64,000 bases of DNA from Ailurus styani (taxonomy: Eukaryota; Chordata; Mammalia; Carnivora; Ailuridae), in the NCBI GenBank assembly GCA_002007465.1, contig LNAC01000003.1, positions 10,267,515 to 10,331,514 of the forward strand, read 5' to 3'. Both the position numbers and the translations under genes were made by a program. Positions 23,400-34,625 of this stretch are shown in pieces. Under the pieces are notes generated by a model. It was not told where the DNA came from. It worked only from the letters and a program-made list of their open reading frames with translations, and did no database searches. Within the stretch, counting starts at the first letter, position 1; every line of letters begins with the position of its first letter.

Positions 23400-24240
23400 T
23401 TCCCAGGGAGTCTAGTGCATTGTGAGAAAATAGATGACATAATTGCTGAGGTGATTTACATTAAAAAGAGATCAAGAATAGGTGGAGGCTGAAAGGGAAA
23501 AAATAAATGGGCAAAGTAATTGAAAATATTAATGAGTTTTGAGAAGATAAGGATTGAGAAGAGAGAGGTGATAGTGATAGAGAGATAAGAGGCTTTGATG
23601 AGGGGATGGATGGATGTAAAAATAATGATTCAAAATGTGAAGCAATTTTTGGTGATGATGATAAAATCCAGGGCCTGAATATAGGCGTGGAAGGCTAAAA
23701 TAAAGGGGATGTATTTGATTATCAGGAGGTCAATGAACAGAGAGAACACAGTGAGTTCAGGTTGATCGTAGGATCTGGGGTAGAGGAGGTTATGAATATT
23801 GCACCAAAGGGGTCCTTACCTGAAAATGTGAGGCAACCAGAAAGAAGCATGGCTGGATGGCAATGTGGAAAAGAGGCTAACCAACCAACTTTTAAACATG
23901 AGGCGAATGGATTCTAGTGATGAACAGTGGGGAAGAGTGTAGGAGAAGTGATATATTCAGGGAAGAGGTAAGTTACACTTAAGTCAAGAAGATGATGGAG
24001 AAATTCAGAGAAGTAGCTTAGATTTTAGGAAAATTTGTGAAGACTTGTCCCAGAAGACACAATAAAAAGTTGGGAGAGATTGCAAGAGTAGCAGTCAAGA
24101 GAAGAAGAATAGAGATAGAGGATGAGAAAAGAGAGAGCAGGTGATTTGGGCACTGACAAAAAATAACAGGGTTGAGAACCATGGAGTCAACTGGTCAGTA
24201 CCATTGGATGATCAGGGGAAAAAGGACAACAGGTGCTTTT
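23400..24240 (-). repeat. Ancient L2/CR1-type LINE relic, low certainty
   Basis: A long purine-rich stretch with phrases such as 'tgagaagagagaggtgatag', 'tcaggaggtcaatgaacagag' and 'cagagaagtagcttagattttagg' resembles the minus-strand form of an ancient LINE seen again at 36.7, 39.1 and 42.2 kb. Confidence 0.35.
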
Positions 24241-26189
24241 GACATCCCACAGAATGTTGGCTAACCTGACTGCAATTACCTCCAAGAAAATTCCTAGGAT
24301 TGGTATTTGAGAAGAGTGGTCGCTCTGGAAGGAGTCAAATTTGGGTGAGTTTTGTAAACTCTACACTTGAAACCCTAGTGCAAAACTTCCCTAGTGCTGG
24401 TCACAGGCCCATTATAAGTCTTCTGAGCCTGGCGACAGAGACACTCTACCTCCCAGACAGACTGGGAGACAAAGGACAGAACATTAGCCAACTCAGCTTC
24501 CAAAGAAGCATATTTTCTGTTCCCCATGAGTACTAGCCAATGCTGGCATGTGGGGCAGTGGTTAGATGCAATGAACTTCACATGTATAGACCTTCTGAGC
24601 TGATCGCTTTACTTTCAGTGATAAGTACAACTATCAGGCAGATTTGACACCTGAGTGAGCTTGACAAAGCCCTTCTCTTCTTGTAGTCAAGATGTTTGGA
24701 AATCCATGTTTTCAAAAGGAAGCATGTTAGACCAGGCCTCCAAATTTTGATAATAAGCAAGGGGAATTTTCTCAAATCTATCATTTGAGTCATTTTAGGG
24801 GTATTTTTATATACATTCTTTCTGAGAGAGGAAGATTATGGAGGGCTCTCAACTTGCCTACACTTTCCATATGCTAATGCAATTTGTCTGGCTATAAAAC
24901 TTTCTAAAATATTTATCGGAAGAGAAAGTTTACTGCCTAGATAACAGCATGCAATAGCTAGCCTTGAGTCCTCACTTACATAGATCATGCACGCTGTTTC
25001 CTCGCTATGCTTGTGCACCACTGAATGTTACCATGATGAATTAAATGGGCGTTTTCCTTTATTCCAAATTAGTGCCAGAGATCAAAAAGCTGCTAAAAGT
25101 CCTTTCCACAAGAATGCCTCCCAGAAAAGAATGAGTTATAGTTATTCTCGCCAAGAGATGCCTTCTGTTGTACTCTATCACTTCCTACAATCCAATAGCT
25201 TGAAATTGTGCCAAGCTAATTAGCTAGTTCAGTGACTATTATATTAAGAGCCCAAATAAGCCAAAAGAGTTCATCCTCTTAGTATTCAAGTGCAGCTTTA
25301 TTACTTTTCTCACCAATCAGAAAGAAGCATAAGGTCTCTCAACAGCTAAACCCAATATATTATCTTCCTGTAGACACTTTATAGTGTCTTTAAAAGAATT
25401 TTTGCCATTTATCTAATTCAGGAATGTCATAAGTATAGTATTTCTACTCTGGAAAGAAAAATATGTTTGTTAGCTATTTCATTTTTAGATTTACTTGTAT
25501 CAACTCAGTAAGGGTAAGTGAGCTTCTAACCCATACAAGACACACAGTGCTGTAGGAAATAAACCTTTTATGAAGCAGAGTAGTCTATGATTTCCTCCTT
25601 TCTTAAAGTTGTGAACATTGCCAGGTTCGGCCTTTCAAAATGAGTATGAGGCTTCTTTAGTTTTATCCTGCTTTATTAATACTTATTTTTAAAATGTGGG
25701 TGAGTTGCATATCATATCAGGATTCAAGCCTCTGAGTTTTTGTTTTGGGACACGTTATAAACTCTTAAACTCCTGAAATGAGGGGTTATTCATCTCTTTG
25801 GAGACACCAGGTTTCTAGCATCGGCGGTGAGATAGTATGTTGGGAAAGTGAGTGATGCTTAGAGACCCAGAGCTCTTTTTTTAATGCTCGTCTGACAGCT
25901 CTGTCAGGTGAAGATTAAAGATTTTTATCTGTTTGCTTGTTTTGTTTTAGTAGGCCATGTTCAAAGTTAATTGTTACTTACTTTTAAAATTCTCAGGCTC
26001 ATCTCTTTTTATTTGGAAAAAAAATATTGTGAACTTCCCCTTGAAAATGGTTGTACTGTGAATAGAAGCTGATAAAGAAGATAAGGCTACAATTCATGTT
26101 ATCCTATCTATGCTTTGGAATTAATTTATATTTTATTATAAGTTTGTATTGTGTTCTATTTTATAATTGCCAACTGTCCTAGAAGTATC
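24241..26189. other. Intergenic stretch, nothing recognised
   Basis: Contains several short frames (24300-25223) of chance length. No recognised repeat. Confidence 0.5.
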
Positions 26190-26445
26190 CTAATGTCAGA
26201 CATTGTGTTCGTTCTGTTTCCTATGTAACAGGTACTATTCCCAAATCTTTAGATGTTTAAACTCATTTAGTTCCAATAATTCTGGAGGAGTTATTATTCA
26301 TTTCCTCAATTTATATCCAATGTAAAGAGACTCAGAGACTTTATGTAATTCGGGTAAGTCACAGGGCTAGGAAGCAGGATTTGAATTTGGGTGGTCTAGC
26401 TTCAATCCATGTGTCTAATCACTATGCTACACAGCCTCTATTATG
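26190..26445 (-). repeat. MIR SINE relic
   Basis: 'gtaaagagactcagagactttatgtaattcgggtaagtcacagggctaggaagcaggatttgaatttggg' and 'taatcactatgctacacagcc' follow the reverse complement of MIR. Confidence 0.75.
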
Positions 26446-27844
26446 TGAGATACAAGTATTCATACAGTAGTACACATCTGCTTGGCTGATCTTTTGCAGT
26501 AACTTCATGCTTTCTACATACTCATAGTTCCCTGCCGCATAGGTGGTCCACAGTCTAGAGTATGTGAACTGAAATGTCTTCATTCATTAATAGATAAATT
26601 GGAGGGTTTAGTTTTTTTTTTTAACTTTCTTCTTCCTTACAATGTCTTATCAAATTGCTTTCCTCCGGTTTCTCACATCTTTAATTCTGATCTAGTGCCA
26701 TGACTTCCCTCTATGACCCAGACATCAATGGCGTGGATAGAAAAATGTTAACAAGTTTAGCTTTCCTGACACTGTAGCAGAGACTTTTTCCCCCTAGATG
26801 TCCATATTATATAGATTTTTAAATAGTACTCAATGGAGAGGCAATATTTGTTTATTCCTGCCTTTCCTTTTGTTCATCCTAGTTACTTCTAGACATTTTC
26901 TGCCGAACTAAACACAATTTTAAGTGGAACTCTATCTTTAATGAAGCATTAGAAATCATTAACACCTGCCCTTTACTGGGTCAGCGCACCTAGCCACCTT
27001 CTTGGAGGACTTAGATAAAGTGAAGCTTTATATCCTATTTGTCTTGGTTGAACTTGTTGCCCTGTATGTCTGCTATGATATGAAGTGGCAGAATAAGATG
27101 ACTCCTTGTTTGTGCATCTCAAGGCTAAAATCAGAGCTATGATAGGGATCATTCAATCAAAGTCAACACTGCCTGTTGTAATTTACACCTATTGATATGT
27201 TAACAGCTAATGCAAGAGTTTTGCCTGTCAATTTCCACTTTAGGCCACAATTTCAATCGTCACAAGGGAGAGAGAGTGATTTTTAATTGCCTTTCTTCTG
27301 TTTTATATTCTTCCACAGGCTGCTACTCATTTTATATTTAGATGTGTTAAATAATTTTCCCTGTTTGCTTCTAGGTAAAGTAAATGTAGCTGGAAAAAGT
27401 AGATTGGTAATAATGATAGTAAAAAGCAAGGATCAATTATATGTAAAGTTTTCCTTATTTGTAGGACAGGAGCACTAGATAGGATGTTGAGATAAAGTAT
27501 CTATCTATAATAGGCTAATTCTAAGAATATAAACGAAATTATATTATTAACATTTTTCATGTAACCACTTTTATATAGATTCTGAGTTATAGCTAGAATG
27601 TCATGAAATCTATAAAGGGATATATATATTTACCATACAGAATACACTGTAAATCCACACTTACCCAGATAAACACCATTGACACACCCTATTGGTAACA
27701 TTGTCATAACCAGATCAACTAAATATGTTCAAAGGTGTAAGAAAGCAATAGAAGAATACTGAAGTGTCATTAATACTTTACTTTCTCTAAAATATATGGG
27801 TTCTTAAAAACTACTCTTTCTTTAATCATACCTTTTCTAATTAT
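26446..27844. other. Intergenic stretch, nothing recognised
   Basis: AT-rich, no recognised repeat or gene. Confidence 0.5.
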
Positions 27845-28230
27845 CATTCACTTAATTAAAATTTAATGGGTACTCATATGTGAACTATTTGTCCAGGGTA
27901 GGGGGTTAAATGATGAGTAAGTTCTGGTCACAACCCTCAGAAAACTTACATTATAATGGAGGTCAAAAGATTGCACAATTGTATTACTTAACACTAATGA
28001 AATTGTTTATATTTAAAAAAATACATAATGGCCTTCTATATACATCAACCTGTTATTATAAGACAGGATGAAATAACCATCACAATGGAAATAAAAGCCA
28101 CCCTGAAAGAGCAAAGAATAAAGAGCAATGATGAAGGGAAGGGACTGAACAAGGCTATACAGAAGAGGTGGAATTTGTACAGTATTTTCAAAAATTTGGA
28201 AGAATTGGACATAAAATGCTTATTAGCAGC
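27845..28230 (-). repeat. L2 LINE relic
   Basis: 'taatgggtactcatatgtgaactatttgtccaggg', 'ctggtcacaaccctcagaaaacttacattataatggagg' and further on 'cagaagaggtggaatttgtac' follow the reverse complement of L2. The frame at 28028-28318 lies mostly inside it. Confidence 0.6.
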
Positions 28231-28449
28231 TACACCATTTTATTCTTTTGTTGGGTTTTCTCCACCTGCACCAGGTCAGCCCATGGTTTGGCATCCTGAC
28301 ATGAAATCAGTTATTTGAACATGCCAATGAGAATGGAGGCAGGAAGCCCCAGGGCACTACTGGGCTATGGGCTGAAAATGAAAATAAACATTGGTCATTG
28401 ACACAGTGTCTTATTGACAGGTTTCCCCGGCAAAGTGTTAATTACTTAC

Positions 28450-28896
28450 CATGGTGGTGCTGTTCAGATGGATGATAAGCAACAGAACGAAGATAGTGAC
28501 AGTGGTGTGTTGATAAATGTTTAATCGCTGGCTCTCTTGAAGTGGGGGAAGTCTGATTTGTACTTTTGCCAATTTCAAGCTACCAGACCGATGGCAGGAG
28601 AGGTAGAGCTGGGAAAAGATGTACGCCTTCAGCTCTTGGGCACAGAGCCAGTGTGAAGTGGCTTCAGCCCACTCGTAGCAGTGGATGTTTTTCCCTGAAA
28701 TGAAGTAACCATTGTGAACCCTGGTTGAGAGTGGAATGTTCAAGGGCACTGATGTCTTTAAATCTGTCCAATTGGTGATGTTTCCAAGATCTATCTGGAG
28801 TACGTAGGTGGACGCCACTCCAAAACTTACTATCGACCCCCTCAGTAAGCCACAGATTTTATACCTCTTCCCCAGCAGCGCCCCATCCCCCAAACA
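28450..28896 (-). CDS. Unidentified open segment with exon-like borders
   Basis: On the minus strand a 447-bp frame (149 codons) is open from just after an AG (28898-28897) to just before GTAAGT (28449-28444), so it would be a phase 0-0 internal exon. A stop (TAG) overlaps the AG immediately upstream, so the frame could only start there by splicing. The translation has N-glycosylation-like sites (NITN, NWTD, NSTT), five to six Cys, and a hydrophobic run near its end (TVTIFVLLLIIHL). GC is clearly above the surroundings. There is no poly-A tail or TSD to suggest a retrocopy. Against it: the bases before the AG are not pyrimidine-rich, no partner exon is seen within the window, and I recognise no protein family. 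Confidence 0.25.
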
Positions 28897-31009
28897 CTAG
28901 GATTTCTTTGATTCTCAGTGGATGTATTTTTAAAAGAAACTGATTGTATTTTGTACTTTTAATAAGAAAAAAGTTTGTTCTAGATTTCCATACCTGTTTT
29001 GATGTCTAGTGTTTGCTCCATTTTTGCAAGTAATTATTAACTTTCCAAAAAATGTAAAGCTTTATCTTTTCAGTGAAAATTAAAGAAATAAGGTCCCTGG
29101 GGATATCTTTCTGAGTTCTTACAAGGCACAATAGACATCTACAGAAATTTAAATACAAATACAATTGCCATTTAAATTTGGGAAGCATTTATTTTCTAGA
29201 ATGTCAATTGAGCCACACTGAAAAGAAGTATAAAGAATTTAAGTTGCTCCTATCAGATGTCAGCTTAATCTCAGTTAGTGTATTGAGATCTTTTCAAAAC
29301 CTCTCAGCAGCAGCAACCATGGTACTTCCTTTAGCTACTAACAGATCTGCTGTTTATCCAGGTCTTGTTGAATAAACAAAATTTGCATGACAAGATGTTT
29401 CCATCTGAAAAAAGTTCTTTATACTCCAGTTATCTTTTGCTAGGGGGTGAGTTTATGGAAAGAGAAGTGTAATAAATTCCTATCAGACTTCTCCAGGCCT
29501 TCCCCATACCAAGATCTTTTCTTTTTTATTTGGACTTTCTGATATCCGGATTCCTTCTGGTCCCTATCAAAGCAGACGTGTGTGTCTGTACAGAGATCTG
29601 ATACTGATATTAAATCTCCTCCTAACCCTTGCCTTTGTTTTACATCAGCGCCCAGACTAGGGAAGTGTAATCTGAATAATGCAGTTTTCTTTTTTGTCCC
29701 ATCTGCTCCATCTGCAAACGTTTAAAAAACCTTCCAGGTTTCCTTTAAGAACACATATCCATTAACACAATGCACATCATTTTATAGCCCTGAACCATGC
29801 ATGCCTTTTCAAGTTAAGACTTTGCAAGGTGGTGTGGATCACTCACTAATGACTTTGCTTGTTTTCTGTAACTTTGTAGCTAACACCCATCTTCCTCCTT
29901 CTGTTTCCACTTTAATCCTTTCCTATTTAACTCTGTGCCTGAAGATGTGCTGAACTCTGCCATGGGTTTCTCCCCACCAAAGCCTGTTGGATGGTCAACA
30001 CTATGGATATTGTGGCTAAACTAAATAATGCCTCCTATAGAAGGACAGAGCTTGGTAAATGTCACTTCTGGCCTCATGTCCCTTTCCAGTGAATCACATT
30101 TTGAGAGATTAAGAGAAGAAGGAAAAGCAAAAGAAACCTGGGGCCCTGTGGGTATCGCCTCTTCCTAAACCTGGGCACCCTACATGTACTTTCAACACAA
30201 AAAAACCTATTTTTGGGAAAATGATATAGCAATGCCTACTCTCCATCTCAGCATAACTATTCTATTATTTTCCTAAACTCTTCTTTCCCCCCTTTTCTTT
30301 TTATCCTTTTACTTTTATCCATTAGGAATTCTCTCCCTTTTCTCATCTTCTTTAATACTGTTTTCCTGGCTTTAATTTCTATTTTTGACTCCTTCTGGCA
30401 GTATTGTAGATTTATCATCTCATTTTATTTTATCTAAATGAAGAAAGCTGTCTCCTCAGAGATTTATTGTTTAATCCACATCCTCCTCTTCTCTTCCTCC
30501 ACCTTCACAACTTGACCACAGGCTTGCTTTCTTCTGTCTAAACTTCATGCAAATCTCCAGATGGGAATCTGTTGGGAAAGAAAAATTATATGTGTTATAT
30601 GTGTGTACTCATCCTTTCCCCCCCCCCCTCCTAATCCCAGGAAAACTCTCTGAAGGCAGGCTGGGCTCCAACAGTCTCGATGAGTTCATTTCAACAATAT
30701 AAAGATACAGAGTATAGTATCCACTAAAGATCCCTCTCTCCCTAGATCCACTTTGAAAACTGCCTCCTTCAAGGACATTCTTGATTATCTTCTTGAATGA
30801 AGCCTTGCCTTTGGCAATGTGATGTAATGAAGCCTCACATCTATGTTTATAGCTTCCATAACAACTTCCAAAGAGGAAAAAGAAAAAAAAATTCCCCTCC
30901 AGGAGGATTTTAAAAATAACTTTCTTTTTTCTTAAAGGCCAATCTTATCTCTACTGAGACAGTCTCACAATTTTAGACTGTGCCACATCCATAACATTAT
31001 CTTTTCATA
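28897..31009. other. Intergenic stretch, nothing recognised
   Basis: About 2.1 kb without a recognised repeat. It includes a C11 run near 30619-30629 and T/C-rich pieces around 30270-30530. Confidence 0.45.
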
Positions 31010-31185
31010 GTTATTTATTCATTCAATAAATATCACTGTGCTAGGCATTTACATTTGAAAGAATATTGAGTCATGGTTCCTCTCCATTATTATACACAGG
31101 AAATTATTATACAGGATAATAAGGGCTGTGTTATAAATTGCTAAGGGAACCCACAAGAAAGATACCTAGAGACCAGGTGGCAAAG
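31010..31185 (-). repeat. L2 LINE 3'-end relic
   Basis: 'tatttattcattcaataaatatcactgtgctaggcatttac' and 'gtcatggttcctctccat' follow the reverse complement of the L2 3' end. Confidence 0.65.
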
Positions 31186-32708
31186 TATGTGATCTGATTG
31201 AATGCATGTTATATTTAGGTCTTCCATAGCAGTGAAGAGTGAAAAAACGCCTGCTTTTTGCAAAAGAAATGCCATTGAAAGGGATAAACCAGATTAATAT
31301 GCTGATGCTGGCAAAGTTCTTTAGGTTTGAGATATTTGTTGAATGGATGAATGCAGCCTATTATTTTAATTGTTCCACTTAGTTTAAGAGCATAATCAAA
31401 AGTAATTTTGTCCTCTGCCTCATCCTGAGAATGCAACAAGCATTTAATTCTAGAATACATCGGTATGTTAGTGGCTTTTCGAAGTTGAGTATATAAAATG
31501 TTACAGTCAGATGTGTGTTTTGACTCTGGGTAAAAGGAGTCAAAAGCAATCTAATTTGATTATTAGCATTGTGCTTTAGGTGATTGGACGCCACTTGATC
31601 AGAAAAGAGGAATTAAGTTGATTTGACAGCCCTCCAATTTTGCTTTTACTGTTATTGATTCATTGAATCCAGGCTTTTCTATTCAGGGCTTGCTCTTGAA
31701 AAAGGCAATGATGGGCACATGTAGCCTAATCACATTTCATTGTCCATTTTCTGTGGGTAATGATAAATTTCACTACTCAGATCAATTTTGGTCTAATTTC
31801 CTCTAATAGAATACAACCTAAAGAAGACTGCTAGATTAAAAGCAGCAGTTTCTTTTACAAGATGTATTAAAGGGGGTAAATGAACTGGAGGCACTTTGCT
31901 TTATAATTTTGGTTTAGATTTTATTTGAGGTGTACTACCAAAATAATCAGTGCTTGGGGTGTTGCGTGGGAGTCTCTGGGGAAAAAGATAATTTTCATGA
32001 TTAAGGATGTTGTTCAGAGAACTATATGTATTTGAAAATTGAAGGGATTTTAGATACTATTATTTGTTTTTTCATGTTTCAGACATAAACAGGCTTAAAA
32101 TCATATGGACCACAGTATGAGGTGCAAATTGTTCTGAGTTAATTTCTACATATTTTGCCAATTTATCATGCCATGCCACCCCCCCAATTAAACTTGCACT
32201 AGCAAATAAATGGTATATTTTATTGAGAATATATGACTACATACAACATTTTATGAATTTCAATGGAACTCATACTTAGTTTTTCAATGTTTATATTTTT
32301 TCATGTCTTTCTCCTTTCAATTAACAAATCAGAAACATAATTGCTTGGCAAAATGCACAGTGAATTCTTTTAGAGGGTTAATACTATACACGTTTCCAGA
32401 AGCCAATTATGTTTGTAGGATTTGGAGACTGTGATGAACTGGACTCAGATTGATGCATACAATTAAAATCTCTCTAACCTGTGTATCAAGAGAATTGTTT
32501 AAGTATTGAAAAGTTAATGCTTTGAAATGAGTTTCATTTAATGCACGTAATTCCAGTGCCATGGAAACATAGGGGAAAAAATCAACTGAGGGTCATATAC
32601 AAGGAAAAGCATTTACTCTGAGACATTATTTATTTTGTTGATTTGTGTGTGAGAGAGAGCAGAAGAGAAGAGAAATAGAAATTACTGGATATTCTGAACA
32701 GACATATG
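31186..32708. other. Intergenic stretch, nothing recognised
   Basis: AT-rich sequence up to the TSD of the solo LTR. No gene or clear repeat. Confidence 0.5.
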
Positions 32709-32712
32709 ATGT
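32709..32712. repeat. Left 4-bp TSD of the solo LTR
   Basis: ATGT, repeated at 33161-33164 directly outside the other LTR end. Confidence 0.8.
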
Positions 32713-32788
32713 TGTAATGCCGGATGCGTTGTACGCCCACCTTAGAAGACCACCAGAGACGTAAGTCAAAGCCAAGGGGCAAGGGTCG

Positions 32789-32794
32789 TTTATT
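32789..32794 (-). terminator. LTR polyadenylation signal
   Basis: Minus-strand AATAAA (context GCGTAATAAACGACC), correctly placed between the TATA box and U5. Confidence 0.75.
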
Positions 32795-32868
32795 ACGCGT
32801 TCGAACCCGGACCTCGGCGCACTCGTTGCCGGTGTCGCTAAGAGGTCTCGAACAGAGCAAGTGCAGGG

Positions 32869-32877
32869 TTTTTATAA
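32869..32877 (-). promoter_or_regulatory. LTR TATA box
   Basis: Minus-strand TTATAAAAA (context GCTTATAAAAACCC). The start site would fall roughly 25-30 bases further down, near 32845, leaving an R region of some 70 bases before the poly-A site. Confidence 0.75.
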
Positions 32878-32921
32878 GCAGGTACAAACAAGTTTGGGTG
32901 GGGTACAGACAAGTTAAGCTG

Positions 32922-32926
32922 ATTGG
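32922..32926 (-). promoter_or_regulatory. LTR CCAAT box
   Basis: Minus-strand CCAAT (context GACCAATCAGC), about 45 bases above the TATA box. A second lies at 32961-32965 (GCACCAATCAACC). Confidence 0.65.
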
Positions 32927-33007
32927 TCAACTTTAAAAAAATCATACCTGGTGTTGGTTGATTGGTGCTGGGAGCCCGCGCGCGCGCGAAAAGCAAGCGT
33001 TGGAACA

Positions 33008-33058
33008 GAAGCCGAATTAGCTAGTTAGCCCTTCGAAGCTGAATTAGCTAGTTAGCCC
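33008..33058. repeat. Tandem direct repeat in LTR U3
   Basis: Two 24-bp units, 33008-33031 and 33035-33058, differ at one base (gaagCcgaattagc / gaagCtgaattagc) and both end in ctagttagccc. Spacing is 27 bp. Direct repeats in U3 of gammaretroviral LTRs commonly act as enhancers; that role here is inferred. Confidence 0.8.
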
Positions 33059-33160
33059 GTGCATTGAGCAAGCATTTTTACAGAAGCAGAAGTAGCTGGT
33101 TGATAGCACCTTCGGGCGTAAACAAGTTTTGGGTGGGGTGAGGTTCGTCCAGGCCTTTCA

Positions 33161-33164
33161 ATGT
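33161..33164. repeat. Right 4-bp TSD of the solo LTR
   Basis: ATGT, matching 32709-32712. Confidence 0.8.
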
Positions 33165-33706
33165 GATAACAGATACTGAACCAGAGTCAAAGATTTGCCA
33201 TAAAAATACAACCCATGTTAAAGAAGAGAAATAACAATAATTAAGATATGGATCTATTCCAAGATCAGTCAGGTAGAAAAGAGTCAAGGGAATAAATGAG
33301 GGAAGAGAGAGGAGGAGAAACTGAGAAGTGTGAAGGATGGGTGAAAAAAGGCAGCCTCCTCGAGATGCTTGAGTAGAGAAGGTGAGTGAAGGTTCAGATA
33401 CCAGAATTCCTGTCATTTGAATGCTGAGCTTCAGAACATTACTGGTACTGAAATGATAATTAGCTTATTCAATCCTTTAGAGATCTTCACTCTAAAGTGA
33501 ACCCTCCCACTGAACTCTCCCTTGCTTCTAAAAGGGATAGTCTCTGATGTAGTTAACAGAGCACACAGAAGCTTAGAATCAACTTTACTCAGAATTTATT
33601 CTCACCCTTTCTACCACTCAAATAATATATAATGGGATATTATTAGTATTTGTGTTGAAAATGCTCACAGTATATATTCAGTAGAAGTTACTGAAACTAA
33701 TACACG
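33165..33706. other. Intergenic stretch, nothing recognised
   Basis: No recognised feature. The minus-strand frame at 33078-33416 is part LTR, part this stretch, and is incidental. Confidence 0.5.
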
Positions 33707-34590
33707 CAGTCCTCACTTTTCAAGATAGTGCAAGGCTGTTAAAATGATCATACAAGCTGAAGTTGTGCAGAAATCTTATTAATCAATGGGAAAAGTTATG
33801 ATTGCTCCATGACAATGTTTGGTCAAAACATTAAAAATTCTCTTACTGTTCTCAATGAGTAAGGAAATTAAAAAAATAATAGTAAGACTAATATTTAGCA
33901 TACTATAATTTAAAACACCAGAAACATTGAGGATTAAAGTATTTTATTTCTTTATAAAAATCTCATCAAGCGGGAGCCTAAGTGGCTCAGTTGGTTAAGT
34001 GTCCAACTCTTGATTTCAGCTCAAGTTGTGAGATGAACCCTGTGGTGGGGTCTATGCTGACCTGGAGCTTGCTTAAGATTCTCTCTTTACCTCTGCCCCC
34101 ATCCTCAACCCTTCTCTCTCTTAAAAAAAAAAAAAGAAAGAAAGAAAGAAAAAAGAAAAAAATCTCATCAAGAGTAATTCAAAGAGTACTTGCCTTCTTC
34201 TTGTTACATCAGCAATACTATGAACTGGGGTCTTTCCCAGGCCTTTGTAAATTCTCATTCTCTTTCTAAGTTTGGATCAACTTCAACAATTTATTCTTTG
34301 TGCTTTTAATGTAATGAAATATCTGTGAGAGTCCTTTAATGTGGAGTATTTTGCCAGCATCACTTCCTCTGGGACATCTTCATCATTTTCTTCAAAACCA
34401 CTTTCCTCATTTATGTCAGCAAGCTTGCCTTCACCAAGTACCTCTGGCTGCATCTCTAGAGTCTCTCAGAGAGTTGGCAATGTCCACATTCACACAGATA
34501 GATAGCTGTTTCTTCTAAGATTCCATGTATGTCCAATTTGAATTTTACCTCTAGCATCATCACTTTCTGATTCTTTACTACACTTCGACA
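33707..34590 (-). mobile_element. Pogo/Tigger-like DNA transposon relic
   Basis: Read on the minus strand, a stretch around 34400-34290 gives the peptide pieces EENDEDVPEE, KYSTLKD and a later PNLER-like run, which resemble the C-terminal half of Tigger (pogo) transposases. The frame is broken by stops and shifts. The low-coordinate end (cagtcctcacttttcaag, 33707) could be the terminal repeat. A Can-SINE interrupts it at 33971-34157. The other end is not defined and the exact family is unresolved. Confidence 0.45.
33971..34157 (+). mobile_element. Can-SINE inside the Tigger-like relic
   Basis: Plus-strand copy ('cgggagcctaagtggctcag' head, 'ctcttgatttcagctcaag') ending in a long A/GAAA-rich tail (34122-34157). 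It is flanked by a perfect 15-bp TSD (aaaaatctcatcaag) at 33956-33970 and 34158-34172. Confidence 0.93.
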
Positions 34591-34625
34591 TTTTATTTTA
34601 TTTTATATTTTATTTTATTCTATTG
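34590..34625. repeat. (TTTTA)n simple repeat
   Basis: 'ttttattttattttatattttattttattc', about 35 bp. It lies between the Tigger-like relic and the L1 piece. Confidence 0.75.

Larger units (their letters stand above)
32713..33160 (-). mobile_element. Solo LTR of a gammaretrovirus-type ERV
   Basis: A 448-bp CpG-rich unit in an AT-rich background. On the minus strand it opens TGAAAGG and closes GGCATTACA, so it has the TG...CA ends of an LTR. It is flanked by ATGT at 32709-32712 and 33161-33164, a 4-bp TSD as made by gammaretroviruses. Reading down the minus strand: U3 with two CCAAT boxes, a TATA box (32877-32869), a polyadenylation signal AATAAA (32794-32789), then U5. No primer-binding site, gag, pol or env follows on either side, so recombination between two LTRs has removed the provirus. 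High CpG content and an intact TSD suggest a fairly young insertion. Confidence 0.88.

Noticed and set aside
33078..33416. 112-codon minus-strand frame at the LTR edge
   Set aside because: Crosses the LTR boundary and TSD, so it cannot be a conserved gene.
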